Notes under the pieces: generated by a model
What the model saw: only the letters and a program-made list of their open reading frames with translations
Told to the model about the DNA's origin: nothing
The model's database searches: none
Shown: piece by piece, positions 11,683 to 22,936 of the stretch
Layout of the letters: every line of letters starts with the position of its first letter
Numbering within the stretch: the stretch's first letter is position 1
Program-made: the position numbers and the translations under genes
Origin: Phytophthora quininea
Lineage: Eukaryota; Oomycota; Peronosporomycetes; Peronosporales; Peronosporaceae
Assembly: GCA_011947345.1 (NCBI GenBank)
Contig: JAAVTG010001021.1
Location: 366,282 to 430,281, forward strand
Direction: 5' to 3'
Length of the DNA stretch: 64,000 nt

Positions 11683-13156
11683 ATGACGCTGGACACGTTG
11701 ACTCGTGCTCAGGCTGAAGTGAGCCACGTCCGTCTTAAAAACTCGCTCGTGCAGACGTCGCAGACATTTCGCGAGCACTTTCAGAGCGAACAGGAACTGT
11801 TCCGGACGATTCGTGATGACATCCCCACGAGCACTCAGCCTCAGTCTCCAAGTCGACTTAAAAATCCCAACAGATCGACACCAACAGCAGCCCCAGTACT
11901 TCCATCTCTGGATGAGGATATCGTGCGGATGGAACGGTTAAATCAGTGCTGCAAACGTGTCCGAGTCTGGCGACGACAGGTGACCAATCCGCTGCTTCAG
12001 TACAAGCAGCAGCAACATCAACTTGCAAGTGGGAAAAGTGCACTCGGAAGCGTGTCGACCGGGATGGGAGTTTCTAAAAGCCTGATCGACGAATGCACGT
12101 GACGCTCTTGATGGCCATGATCGTGGATATGTACGAGCAACGCGTCTTCAGCGAGTTGGAAGGGGCTGGTCTCGATGGCACAGCCGAAGGAGCGACAACA
12201 GGCTCCACTCCCGGCAGCTCCACCCTCCAGGAAAGCTTCCCGGAGTTCGTGGTACGATTCGTGTCGCAGCGAGCGTCAAATCGGCGCCAAGCCGTCGACC
12301 AACTCCACAGCACGGTGGCTACCGTTCTGTACTCGGCAGTAACCCAATCGAGAGTTCGGTTGTTCGGGTCGCTGTGCGGAGTCGAAGACAAATTCAACCC
12401 GCCCGAGAAAATCAAAATGTTCGTGCACTTGCTGGAGAATCTGTATCGGTGCAAGGTGGCAAGTAGCGTCGGCGCGACGGGGGCGAAGACCGCTCGTATC
12501 GACGAAGTTTGCGCTTCAGTGCCACTCGCAGACGTCGTCTTCCACAACGTTGGCATTGCCCAACAGGTGGCTCGAGAAATGATCGGCGAGCTGTTCCGAG
12601 ACAACTACTACTGGAACTTCCGCTTTTGGTGGGGTCCGTGCTCTGAATTGAAGGTGGACTGCGCGTGGCCCTCTGGTGTTTGTGAAGAGCTTCAAGAGCG
12701 CGCTCTAACGCTGGCTGCAGCGTCTCGAAATGTATTGCTGAATGCCCATCGCAAAATCGACGGCGATGCCTTTTTGGAGCTGCTCATCGAGGCCTGGACT
12801 GCTCGAGCTAAGCAGCTTTTGCGCAGTTAGAAGCTGCTACGGATACCGAGGAACGGCTGGCTGCGGAGCTGCTTCGATCACGGCAAACAACGCAAAACTC
12901 GCGAATGCAGTATCGTCCGATTACGGAGTCGGAGCGGCAATTGTTCGAGCAGCTTGTCGACGAATATTGGAATGCTCAAGTACCGTGGTCGAGTGCCAAG
13001 GTGCAGGCACGCGTTGCAGCTCTCACTCCTCATCGGCCTCTCTCTCAGCTCCAGCAACTCTACGCAAAATATGTTTCGGAGCTGCCGTCGTCTCAGCGCA
13101 AGTGGGAATGGCTGAACTGGCATTGGGAGACGGAATATGGCAATGGGGGTCATTAG
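11683..13156 (+). CDS. Conserved protein of unknown function (copy 1), frame broken
   Basis: I do not recognise this family. The first part (11683 to about 12100) is Gln/Ser-rich with an Arg-rich stretch (CKRVRVWRRQ). The middle (about 12090-12830) is well structured and alpha-helical in character (ENLYRCK, REMIGELFRDNYYW). The last part (to 13156) has aromatic, charged segments (PITESERQLFEQLVDEYW, KWEWLNWHWE). Two breaks occur in both duplicate copies: one near 12090, where the frame must advance by one base, and a TTTT run at 12817-12820 where one added T continues cleanly into EAATDTEERLAAELL. The first could be an unseen intron or a pre-duplication change. Being transcribed after the phosphoesterase is position only, not evidence of a shared role. 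Confidence 0.55.
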
Positions 13157-13172
13157 AACTGGAATGAGTGAA

Positions 13173-13660
13173 CTCTGTTCAATGAGCACCGCGTTTTTGA
13201 AGATCACGGTTTCTCTTTCCGTGAAAACTTGTTGCTTGAGCTCCGTTATCATCTTCAATTGCAATAGCGTTGCGCCAGTGTTACACTAATGGAGCGCTGC
13301 CGATAGAGCGTTCTTTCGTCAAGTGTTCGATAAACTTCAGCCCGCTGGAATCTCACACGTGAACTTTGTTCGTATTGCTGCCATCACCGATGGCGCTTTT
13401 GCATCAATGACGCCCGCAGTTTCTTCGGATGGGCTGCAGCGATCCGTACATCAACTTCGCAAATCTTACGGAAGGCGCCATGTTGGGCAGCCTGGCACAG
13501 CAACCTTCTGCCCGAGACATGCTAAGTTTGCAAGCAGCCTGTCCGCAATCGCAACCAGCTGGCAGAGTTCGGTATTGCCATCGTTGAAATGTTACGTGTC
13601 TCCTCGCCACAGAGCAAGTCGCCCCCGACAGACAAGAGTCCTAATCTCTGTATCAACTCG
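13173..13660. other. Intergenic between the two duplicated units
   Basis: It joins the end of the three-gene repeat to the start of the GMC repeat. Open frames here are not codon-like over any length and run out of frame into the GMC gene. No recognised element. It contains the presumed promoter of GMC copy 2, which is not homologous to the one at copy 1. Confidence 0.4.
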
Positions 13661-15599
13661 CCCAGCACTTCCAAGAGACCGTCTCCATGTTCGTCGGAAA
13701 GGCATATTTCTGGGCTTGTGCGGTGCTCGCACTCGCCTCGGGTGGCGCCGCTCAATCGACGTACGATGCCATCGTCGTCGGAAGCGGCCCCGGCGGAATC
13801 GTGGCGGCCGAATACCTCTCTCGCGACCCCAGTGTCTCCGTGCTGGTTCTCGAAGCCGGTCTGGCTTCGCTTGCTGCTACCGGTGGAACTGCCGGTCCGG
13901 ACTACGCCAAGAAACTCGGGCTCACCGCTTTCGACGTGCCGGGCGAATACGACAACACTATCTACAACCGTGGCGAGTACGGGCAGTACCGAGTGGACTG
14001 GACGGCGGAATATTTTTTCCTGGGCAAGCTTGTCGGCGGTTGTTCGTCCATCAATGCGGCCTTGTACTTCCGACCGCCGAACGGCTACGTGACTCAAACC
14101 ACGTGGCCATTCTCGGCCGAATCCATGGTCTCCAAGATGGACGAGAACGAGAAGATGCACGGCCACACCGACCAGCCTTCGACGGACGGACAATGGTACA
14201 CCCAAGAAGGCTACAAGATCGTGTCGAAGGCCTTCTTGGCCCAGGGCTACCGAGAGGTCACGATCAACGATGCCGCTGCACGAAACAGCAAGAGCAAGAC
14301 CTTCGGCCACGCCCGTACACGTTCAAGAACGGTCGTCGCGATACCCCCGCCAACGCGTTTTGGGCTCCCATGATGAAGCGTAGCAACGTCAAGCTCCTGA
14401 CAAGCGCCAACGTCAACTACGTGCTCCACACTGCGGACGGCAAGGCCACCGGTGTGGTCTACAACGACAACACCCAGGCGTTGTTATCCTCGCGGGGCAC
14501 GATCATCATGGCTGCTGGCGCGCTGGGGACGCCCAAGGTGCTCATCCAAAGTGGCATTGGACCGAGCGAGCAGCTCAACACGCTCAAGGGGAACAGCAAG
14601 TTCCCCGGCGTCTCGCAAGCTGGAACCATCGTCAACCCGTACGTTGGTCGCAACCTGTTCGACACGAACCTGATCTTCCCGTCCTTCTCGCACCCTGACA
14701 TGAAGTCGTTCCGGTACGGAGACCGAGCTTCCTGGGCCATCGACCAGTACGTGAACAAGAACAGCTCCGGTCCTTTCAGCAGTCCCGGCCCCACTCTGAT
14801 CGGCTACGAAAACTTTGACGTTCAAGGTCGCGCGTACGAGTTCCAGACGACCGTTCTCACTCGAGGCTTCGGCGAGTTCGCCAGCCGCGACAACGCGTTC
14901 ACGACGGCCTTGTACATCAACAACCCCGAGTCCCGGGCAGCCTCCGGTTTCGACAAGAGCGGCGTCTTCCACGCTTTCAAGGAGGGCACCCCGTACCTCG
15001 CCACGAACCGCGATCTAGTCGCACTTCAGACGTACACCAAGCGTGTCGTCAACGCCGTGACGGCCCAGGGCGCCACTTTCCTGTCCGCCGGATCGGATGA
15101 CAAGAGCGTGGAGAACTGGGTCGCTTCCGCTGGCAAGAGCTATGCGCACCACTTTGGCGGCAGCTGCTACGCCTCGAGTGATGCTGGATCGAAGCGCTGC
15201 GCGGACGAGAAGATGCGGGTGTTGGGCACGAGCAACGTGTTCGTTGCCGATGCCAGTGCGATGCGTGACGGCACGGTGAACCCGTACGGATTCATCATGT
15301 ACGTCGGTCGCGAGGTGGCGGAGCAGGTCTCCAGCTACATTTCGACGGGCGGTGCTGGCGGCGCATGGACTGCCCGAAAGCCTTCTCAAGGGCCAACCTG
15401 CTCCGCCATCGAAGAGAACGTCGACTACACGGGTGGCGACGTTGGCAGCGGAGCTAGTGACACTGCTGAAGGCTGCTGCCCGATCTGTGAGACGACGGCC
15501 AATTGCCATGCTTACACCTGGACGAACTACAACGGCGGAACTTGCTGGCTCAAGAGCGGGAAAGGTACTGCTTCTGCTAGCTCCGGTGCTCGATCGGCC
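13661..15599 (+). repeat. Inverted duplicate of 4733-6669 (GMC gene)
   Basis: Second arm of the GMC duplication, near-identical by eye to the reverse complement of the first. After 15599 this copy continues into a second PAN module that the first copy lacks. Confidence 0.9.
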
Positions 15600-15836
15600 C
15601 AGCTCGGCTCGCAAAGTGTAACTTGCCCGAAGATCGAAGAAAATGTCGACTACACGGGCAACGACGTCGGCAGTGCACGAAGCAGCACGGCCGAGGGATG
15701 CTGCTCCGTCTGCAAATCCACTGCTAACTGCCGTGCGTACACGTGGACAAACTACAATGGCGGAACTTGCTGGCTCAAGAGCGCAAAGGGAGCCACATCC
15801 ACTAGCACCGGGGCTCGATCGGCGAAACTAAGCTAA
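13687..15836 (+). CDS. Secreted GMC oxidoreductase with two C-terminal PAN/Apple modules (copy 2)
   Basis: Same enzyme as copy 1: signal peptide, FAD-binding VGSGPGG, GMC signature GGCSSINAALY, YAHHFGG, NPYGF. After the first PAN module a second one follows (CPKIEENVDY to GGTCWLKS, about 15625-15790), with the same Cys spacing and the pair CCSVCK. In oomycetes PAN modules occur in the cellulose-binding elicitor CBEL, so wall or cellulose binding is a reasonable inference. The frame breaks at CCC 14312-14314, where copy 1 has four C and reads PYTFKNG; one added base restores it. Without the correction a long spurious frame (13323-15836) begins upstream in the wrong phase. Start and stop are clear. 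Confidence 0.9.
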
Positions 15837-17067
15837 ACCCCTAGCATATTCCATCGCCAGCTCAATGTAGAAACTCATATCTGGATCATACAGCCACCAC
15901 TTTGCCTTTGCGATCAATACTTGAGTAGGTACTACTTGAAGTGGTTGTTGGGCGAAAACATAGATAAATATCTTGGAGGCTGTCGATTCGAGGCGCTGCG
16001 GTACTCGACCTTAATTCCATGCATTTGTCCGCCGACAAGGCTAACAAGTCCTGGCTGCACTTGGTATGCCAGGATTCACGTGAAGTTTGAATGGACTTCC
16101 CTTCATAAGGACCTAAGAAAACTGCAAGCGCGCTTGCACTCGCTGGAGCACTCGCTTGCTGTGCACTAGGGAGTGCTGAGATCTGAAATGTGAAGAAGCC
16201 AGGACCGCACAGTCTTCCCGCCACATATTGTCATTGATATGGCTTCACGAAAGATAATGTAAGGTGGCGAATGTGTAGGGATGTTGTGGATGCCGCCTAC
16301 ACGACACTACTCAGCAGTATCCAGATGCGTGTACAGCAGCAGCTTAGTCGGGGCCACTGAGACCATGCTTTTACAAAGTGAAGGAGGGAAGAAATGGCAT
16401 CGACACCAGGCTGCTTGTAGACGAGATCGCTCCTAATGTTAGGCGTCATATGGGTGAAGGCATCGCCAAGACATTCGCTTTGCCGCCACTATGGGCAGCT
16501 TTACAGCAGAGTGATGGCGAGTTTTGACTTGCTCCCAGATCGGCTAGTACAACAAGTGATCGAGCCTTACCGAACGACCGACGGTAATGTCGACCTTAAT
16601 TATGTCGAGAAGTATTTTGCATAATTGGTGATGGATCGCACCTTAAGCTTGTGGTCATTACCGATGAAGAAGTTGCGACTGATCGTCCAAATGCTCATCC
16701 ATCCGGAAGTGGAGATGAGGCACTCGTCGTGAATTTGCTGCTCAACACTCGCCACTGCTAGTATGACAACATCGAACGACAGAAGTAATGAATGAAGTTG
16801 TCAGGACCAGATAGGAATCCCAGAGAGAACTGCAATTGATTCCGGCCATTTTGCGTCGACTCGCGGCAAGGCCCTTGCCACACCAAGCTACTCGTGAGCT
16901 CCCGTCACAATGTCACGGCGAGACCGCTGTCGAACAGTGCCAATCATCTACTGCCCGATTGTCAAAGCGGCCAAACGACCTATTCGAGCTTCGCAGGATT
17001 GAAATAGAATTACCAAGAAGGTCTAAAAACAAATAACATTTAAGATGGGCATTATTAGCGATCTAAC
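15837..17067. other. Gene-free stretch with degenerate sequence
   Basis: No intact gene. Around 16440-16760 short codon-like pieces occur in changing frames (for example GIAKTFALPPLWAALQQS near 16455), suggesting an old decayed coding sequence, perhaps of a mobile element, but I cannot name it. Together with the neighbouring duplications this marks an unstable interval. Confidence 0.4.
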
Positions 17068-19395
17068 CTAAAATAACAAAAAGGGCGATTTGTGAACATG
17101 GCCACCGGACAATAGCTGTTGAGTTGGTATAATATCCAGCTTGACGTTTCCCTCCATGCCCCACAGCAAGCGAATGTAAAAATCTCCCGACCTCGGCGCC
17201 CGATACTCCAGTACAACAGGATAATATCGCGACAAATCTAAATCTACCGCCGCCGCTGCGGTAATGACAGGCAACTCGCCCGTGTGGTCATTACCCGCCC
17301 ATTCGTCGACGATTAGCACGTTGTCGATCCACAAGCGAGCGTAGCCTACAGTCGATACAGCGAACATTGTCGATCCCGAGGTTAGCGGTTGCAACCAGCC
17401 ACTCCAGCGCACCGAAAAATGGCTGCGTGCACCGCAAAATACTGGACCACCGCCCCACGTAAAGTTTACGTTGCGATCAACTCGAGATACAGCAGGTGCT
17501 GCCTTAATTTCGCTGGTTTCTCCCAGCCATGGATCTCCAAAATATTCGCCTTGTAGCCCACCAGGGTAGAGCAGTTGAACAGCAACCGTGTAATTCGCTG
17601 CAAATTGTCGCTGCCAGACACAGGTGAGCAGCGATGGATCTGATCCGCTTGACGTAATTGTTCCGAACTGTAGAGAGCGATACGTTAGTGGCCAAGCATC
17701 CTCTTCGACGTAAGAGTACGCGATGAATGTTGCTTCGTTAGCCGGGTCAACACCAGGAGACCCAGTGCCCAGCACGCTTTGAATCTGGAAAGTTAATTGA
17801 TCGCCCGCTGTACCTCGTGCAGTATAAGAATCAATAACGTGCGATAAATTCGCAGTGGGCCGAAGACTATCATCATCCAAAATGGTCACCAGAGCACGAT
17901 ATTGATTCCCCAAAGTAGCAGGAGGCACTGCAAGTAAATCTGAAGGAGGGAACGGCTCACGAAGAATCAATCGGAATGTCTCGTTGCCCTCCAATGTATG
18001 ATCGTCGTGAATCTGCAACTCGAAAGCTAACGAGACAACACCTGGCGCAAATACCAGCTCTTGTGAACTCGTGTAGAACATGGTTGGGGACACGTCGCCA
18101 GGCGACGACATTATGTGCTGAAGATCATATAGCAGCGACGCGCGACCCAGTCCTCCCCAGAACGCTGCACCGTTATCGTAATGCTTCCTGCGCTCTCAGT
18201 GATCGCATAAATGGGAGACGCAAACGAGAACACTCCGCGATGGCCACAAACCTTGTGCGACTCTGGAAACTGCGAGCATGTCCACCCAGCATCCGAGTTC
18301 GTACCCTGCATGCACGCGAGGCTATACTCGTTGAGTGGTGTTGACGAAGCAGAGGCCGGAACTAGCATGTACGGCTCAGCTTCGTCGAATACTCGCGGGT
18401 CTTGACTGCCATAAACAAACGTCTGGGAAAACTCGCGCTGCAACTCATCACTAGGAAGTGGCGGATCCACTCTGCGTGGCCCGCTCCGACGCACAGAATT
18501 GAGAAGGAGATCTGCGCAGGTGAGGCAGGCTGAAGCATTACAACTCAAACACCGCGGGTCGTAACTTGCACAAGATACTGCTCCAAGCAAGACACAACAA
18601 GAGCGTTAGTAGAGTAGCAGTTATCCAGTCACATGAGCGCTTCGTACCGCAGATTTGACTGGCGGGATCTACGTAAAACCCTTCCGAGCAACGCAGACAA
18701 GCCGTGCTGGAGCAGCTCACGCATAGCTCGTCAAAGGCACAAACCCATTGAGAACAATCAGCTCCTTGTCTTGTGGTGTCGCACGAGCAGACTCCCGTCG
18801 CGTAGTCGCACTGCCCTCCTCGCGAGCAGTCATTTGGGCAATTTTCTATAGCGGAGAGCAACGGCAGAGCTTCGTCAGTGCATTGGATAGAAGTAGCGTA
18901 GAGCCACAGCTCCCACTCAACTCTTGGGAGGCAGAGACTGCCTCGGTGGAAGAAGCCTGGCTGGCAGTCTCTGCAGTCCAGACCAGTGTAGCCCAGGTTG
19001 CACACACAGAGGCCACTGCGTCGGTCGCAGTAGCCGTAGTCTCGGCTGTGGCAGTAGAACTCGCCGTCGTGCGCCGGCCCCACCATCCCAGGGCAGGTTT
19101 CTGCAACATTATTACAAGAGTTAGCTGGTCTATATGTATTATTTAACTGGATCGCTCGCGTTTCCGCACGTTTTAGAGCGGTGCTGAAGAAGATCCGCGG
19201 CGTGTCGGGCGAGTAGGGCGAGCCTTCGTTCACGCGCTCGGCCGTCGGGTTGCTGGGGTCGCCGTAGTAGCCCACGAAACCGGGGGCGTAGGGCACGAAG
19301 GACGCAGTCGTCGCCGCCAGCGGGTCCTCCGGTGTGTCGAGCTCGCGGAAGCTGCGCGCACCCGGTAGCAGCACCGCCAGCACAGCGAGCCGCAT
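17068..19395 (-). CDS. Secreted EGF-like / Calx-beta / PA14 protein
   Basis: Predicted extracellular adhesion or binding protein. The start at 19395 gives a short signal peptide ([15 protein letters not shown]). Cys-rich EGF-like segments follow ([32 protein letters not shown]) and furin-like CxxC repeats, then a Calx-beta repeat (TITVQRSGG to [13 protein letters not shown]) and a C-terminal PA14 domain ([31 protein letters not shown]). Two introns fit: about 50 bp joining AIQ to TCPGM near 19100-19150, and about 70 bp near 18570-18640 with a CTAAC branch point, joining QICV to [10 protein letters not shown] frame break inside the Calx-beta repeat lies at a GGGG run (plus-strand C 18155-18158); one added base restores the GGG-start of the repeat. 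No membrane anchor is seen. It starts 220 bp from fibrillarin, head to head. Confidence 0.78.
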
Positions 19396-19615
19396 CTCTT
19401 CGAGGAGAGCAAATCCAGGAGTGATTGTCGCTTCAATGTTGCTAAGTACGTTTTGCTGTGATGTGAAATGCGTACCTAACATTGCCCTGCTGTTTGTGTT
19501 GGTTGGCTGGCAGCGCATCGTTCAACCATTGGCCTTGGAGCAGCAGCACCTCGTCGTGCTGCGACGCCATTCTGGAATCGCAAGCTCTCTTCCAATTCCT
19601 CAAACTCAAGCAATA

Positions 19616-20568
19616 ATGTCTGGACGTGGATTCGGTCGTGGACGTGGAGGTGGCCGCGGAGGTGGTCGTGGTGGCCGTGGCGGCGGTCGCGGCGGAGGCC
19701 GTGGCATGGGCGGCGGCCGTGGTGGTGGTCGCGGCGGTGGTCGCGGTGGCGCTGGTGGCCGTGGTGGTCGCGGCGGCCGTGGAGGAGGCCGTGGAGGTGG
19801 CCGTGGTGGAGGCCGCGGCGGCATGGCCGGCGGCTCCAAGGTGGTGGTGGAGCCCCACCGTCACGCTGGCATCTTCATCGCCCGCGGCAAGGAAGACGCT
19901 CTGGTGACGCTCAACTCGACCCCGGCAAGTCGGTCTACGGCGAGAAGCGCATCTCGGTGGACGTCCCCGCTGCCTCTGGCGAGGGCACTGAGAAGGTCGA
20001 GTACCGTGTGTGGAACCCGTTCCGCTCCAAGATCGCCGCCGCCATTCTGGGCGGTGTCGACAACATCTGGATCACCCCCGGTGCCAAGGTGCTGTACCTC
20101 GGTGGTGCCTCCGGTACGACCGTGTCGCACGTTTCCGACATTGTCGGCCCCACCGGCGCTGTCTACGCCGTCGAGTTCTCGCACCGTGTCGGCCGCGACC
20201 TCATCAACATGGCCAAGTCGCGCACCAACGTTGTTCCGATCATCGAGGACGCCCGTCACCCGCTCAAGTACCGCATGCTCGTGCCCATGGTGGACGTTGT
20301 GTTTGCTGATGTCGCCCAGCCGGACCAGGCCCGTATCGTGGCTCTCAACGCTCAGTACTTCCTGAAGAACGGTGGTCACTTTGTGATCTCCATCAAGGCC
20401 AGCTGCATTGACTCGACCGCAGCCCCGGAGGCTGTGTTCGCCCGCGAGGTCAAGAAGCTCCAGCAGGAGCAGTTCAAGCCTGCCGAGCAGCTTACTCTGG
20501 AGCCGTACGAGCGTGACCACGCTGTGGTCGTCGGCGCGTACCGTGTCCCCAAGAAGGAGAAGAAGTAG
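19616..20568 (+). CDS. FBL: Fibrillarin, box C/D snoRNA 2'-O-methyltransferase
   Basis: Nucleolar rRNA 2'-O-methyltransferase of C/D snoRNPs, using SAM. An N-terminal Gly/Arg-rich (GAR) domain of about 70 residues is followed by the conserved core: [33 protein letters not shown], and the SAM site [15 protein letters not shown], with [10 protein letters not shown] and a KASCIDST stretch. No intron. One frame break in the core at CCCC 19920-19923; adding one C gives the expected [13 protein letters not shown] sequence, so the break is almost certainly technical. Length after correction is about 318 residues, normal for the family. Confidence 0.96.
19622..19830 (+). repeat. GGN/CGN-rich simple repeat encoding the GAR domain
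   Basis: Gly-Arg-Gly units coded by GGTGGCCGCGGA-type triplets. The composition leaves all three forward frames and the reverse strand open, which creates spurious Pro/Arg- and Ala/Val-rich frames. Confidence 0.85.
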
Positions 20569-21308
20569 ACACTCCAAGGATCAGACAGGGTACTTACCTT
20601 CTAACTATGCAATGTGTTTTTCTACATGCTTGCCTTGTGTAGGTTCCCGCCTGGACCGCGGTGCCTGCCTCTTCTTCAAGTCAAGTCGTTTCGGTTGTCA
20701 AGTGTGAAGCTGCGCTCTTCCTTACGTTCGTCGAGGAGAAGACGAGAGAGATGACGGATGTGTGTTGCATATTTTGCGTGTGAGTGGGGCGATTCCAACG
20801 GGGCTTGCTGTGTGCGGCTTCCTGCTTTTCTCGATGATTAGAAGTATTGCGTCGGGCGGACTGAACAAAACAGGGCTCGCTGTCGTCTCACCCGCAGCAA
20901 TGTGGTCACTGGGGCGGCGGTGGGTTCTTCCGTGATCGAAAGACGTCATCTGGCCTCCAAGTGAGGTGGATGAGAGAAAACAAAGGCAGAATTGGCATAC
21001 CTTGGTATGTTTGCATGGCTGTATATTCCGTGTTTTAGCTGGTAGTGTGTTGGGAAGAGTGCGGCGCCAAGAAAGCAAGGGGCAGGCACTCTTTTAAGGG
21101 CGGGGACCTTGTGTCTTTCGTCGATTGCCTGCTGTCGTTCCGGAGACTTAACTCGTTGTGCTGTAGAATCTAACTGGCGAAGTACACGTAGTTTTGAGGT
21201 GAACATTTTTTTCTTCTGTTGAACAGTCGGTAGTTTTGCTCACAGGAGGAACTTAGCACGCTTGCAACCATGCATCGAGTCAGGTAACGCGTTAAATAAG
21301 CTGCGAAA
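20569..21308. other. Intergenic between fibrillarin and RSPH14
   Basis: Contains the fibrillarin 3' region and the RSPH14 promoter. No codon-like frame or RNA gene recognised. A snoRNA cannot be excluded by eye. Confidence 0.4.
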
Positions 21309-22859
21309 ATGGCTGTCGCTCATGCCTTCTATCGTAGTGACCAGCTTCGAGACCGTCACCCCTACATGGATGAGGAGTTCCAGGATTCCTACAACCCCAA
21401 AGAAGTAAGCTTGAGTCCTTTTGCACTTACCGATAACTCAATTGATTCACTCCACTTTGCCAGGTGACGCGTGCGTTTGGTGCACGGGCTATTCCCAAGT
21501 ATGCTGAGTTGCTGGCAATGGAAGATCTGTCTGATGAAGATCGTTGCAAAGCTCTTCAAGACTTACGGGAGCTGCTCAGCAGTCCGAACGCGAAATACAC
21601 GGCAATGATGAAGGAGCTCTTGTTCACGTGCTCAGACCTGACACAGTCAACGGCGGCCGAGGTTCGCGCAGATGCGGCTTTGACCATAGCCTCACTTGTG
21701 CTTTTCGAGATGGTAGACTGCTTGTTTCCTCTTGCAAGACGAAGTTTACGTCTAAGTATTTCTTGTGAATAGGATTTACCGAACGACCTCAGCGACGAGG
21801 TAGTACTGATTACAGCTACGAGACTGCTGGACGACGAAGAAGAGGAAGTTGCAGCTGCGGGCTGTCGGATCTTGATCAACTTGATGGTCTCCAATGAAGG
21901 TTGCCTTCTACTTGCCAACAAAATGGAGTCTGTTGGCAGCATATCAAACATGTTGACAAGACAGCCGCTGTCCAAGCTCCCTCCACGCATTGTCAGACTG
22001 CTCGTGGAGGTGTTTGCGAGCTTAACACGCATCTACGAAGGGGCTCATGCATGCTCCCAATTTCCCGTCATCGAGCCTGTGTTGTCGCTACTCAAGAAGC
22101 CACGCCTGTATCCCGCCCACACACTAATGCATTTGGCCATGGTGATCACAAACATGGCCGCGTTTGCCAAGCCAAGCGCGAGGCCATCCAACTTGACGCA
22201 GTGGAGACCTGCTTGAAGGCACTCTCGAAAGTCCTGCTAGGACAAGTTCGCTGTGATGATCCGGAAAAGCGTGATGAACTTACCCGATGCATGGTCTCCG
22301 CGGTCATGGCGCTGTCTACATCCGAGGACGCCAAGACGCGCGTGATTGAGTTTGGCATTGAGCCGTTGGCGCAATGTCTGACCCACAGCAATGCCTCCGT
22401 GAGGAGAACGCCACGATCGCCATCAATTCGGCTTGCGAGTTGCCTCGTGGGCTAACGCCATTCACGCAGAGACTGCTGCGCACACCGGAGTTGCTTGTGG
22501 AAGTGCTGGGCATCAAGGCTGTGGCTGCTCTTAACAAAAGTCTGGCGAGCTTTGATGATGAAGATACTCCTGCTGCTCTGAAGGCGTTGACAACATTACA
22601 GTCGAAGGATGCACCTGGAACTGCGAGTCGAATTATCCAGGCGCTAGGTATGCTGGACAATCTGATCGCACTGCTCACAGATGGCGGAGTACCTGCCGAC
22701 ACGCAGCGAGATGTTGCGGACGTGCTGCAGCGGATGTGCGAAGTCGACCCCAATAATCGGAAGCGCGTGGGGAAATTGATGGTAAAGCACAAGGTTTCCG
22801 AGCCGCAGTTCGCAAAAGTTACTGGGCTTACTGTTGAAGAATTCGAGCAGACAGTATAA
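21309..22859 (+). CDS. RSPH14: Radial spoke head 14 homologue (armadillo repeats)
   Basis: Armadillo-repeat protein of the RSPH14/RTDR1 type, part of flagellar radial spokes; in an oomycete it would serve the zoospore flagella. Exons: 21309-21404, 21465-21712 (boundary within one base), 21773-22859; introns about 60 bp. The opening (TRAFGARAIPKYAELLAMEDL) and helical repeats through the C-terminus (VADVLQRMCEVDPNNRKRVG) match the family layout. Two breaks at very short runs, AA 22174-22175 and CC 22397-22398, are each mended by one added base, giving KPKREAIQLDAVETCLKALS and NASREENATIAINSACELP. Corrected length is about 475 residues. The family assignment is from overall sequence character, not a unique motif. 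Confidence 0.72.
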
Positions 22860-22936
22860 ATGCAAGAGCAAGGCTGCAGAGCTCGCAACAATTAGGATCT
22901 TTAACACACTGACGCTGCTACAATTGCAGTCTTCAC

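Larger units (their letters stand above)
9276..13172 (+). repeat. Inverted duplicate of 22932-26830 (three-gene unit)
   Basis: About 3.9 kb carrying U11/U12-35K, the metallophosphoesterase and the unknown gene. It matches the reverse complement of 22932-26830 over exons, introns and the 45-bp divergent spacer. Substitutions are scattered and clearly more frequent than between the two GMC copies. The left boundary is the 35K stop codon; the right boundary is just past the unknown gene's stop (GGAATGAGTGAA). Confidence 0.92.

Noticed and set aside
13323..15836. An 837-codon open frame covering GMC copy 2
   Set aside because: Its first 330 or so codons are in the wrong phase for the GMC domain; the real start is 13687 and the frames join at the CCC run 14312-14314.
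19606..19839. Proline/arginine-rich open frame on the minus strand
   Set aside because: It is the reverse of the fibrillarin GAR repeat; simple-sequence composition keeps all frames open.
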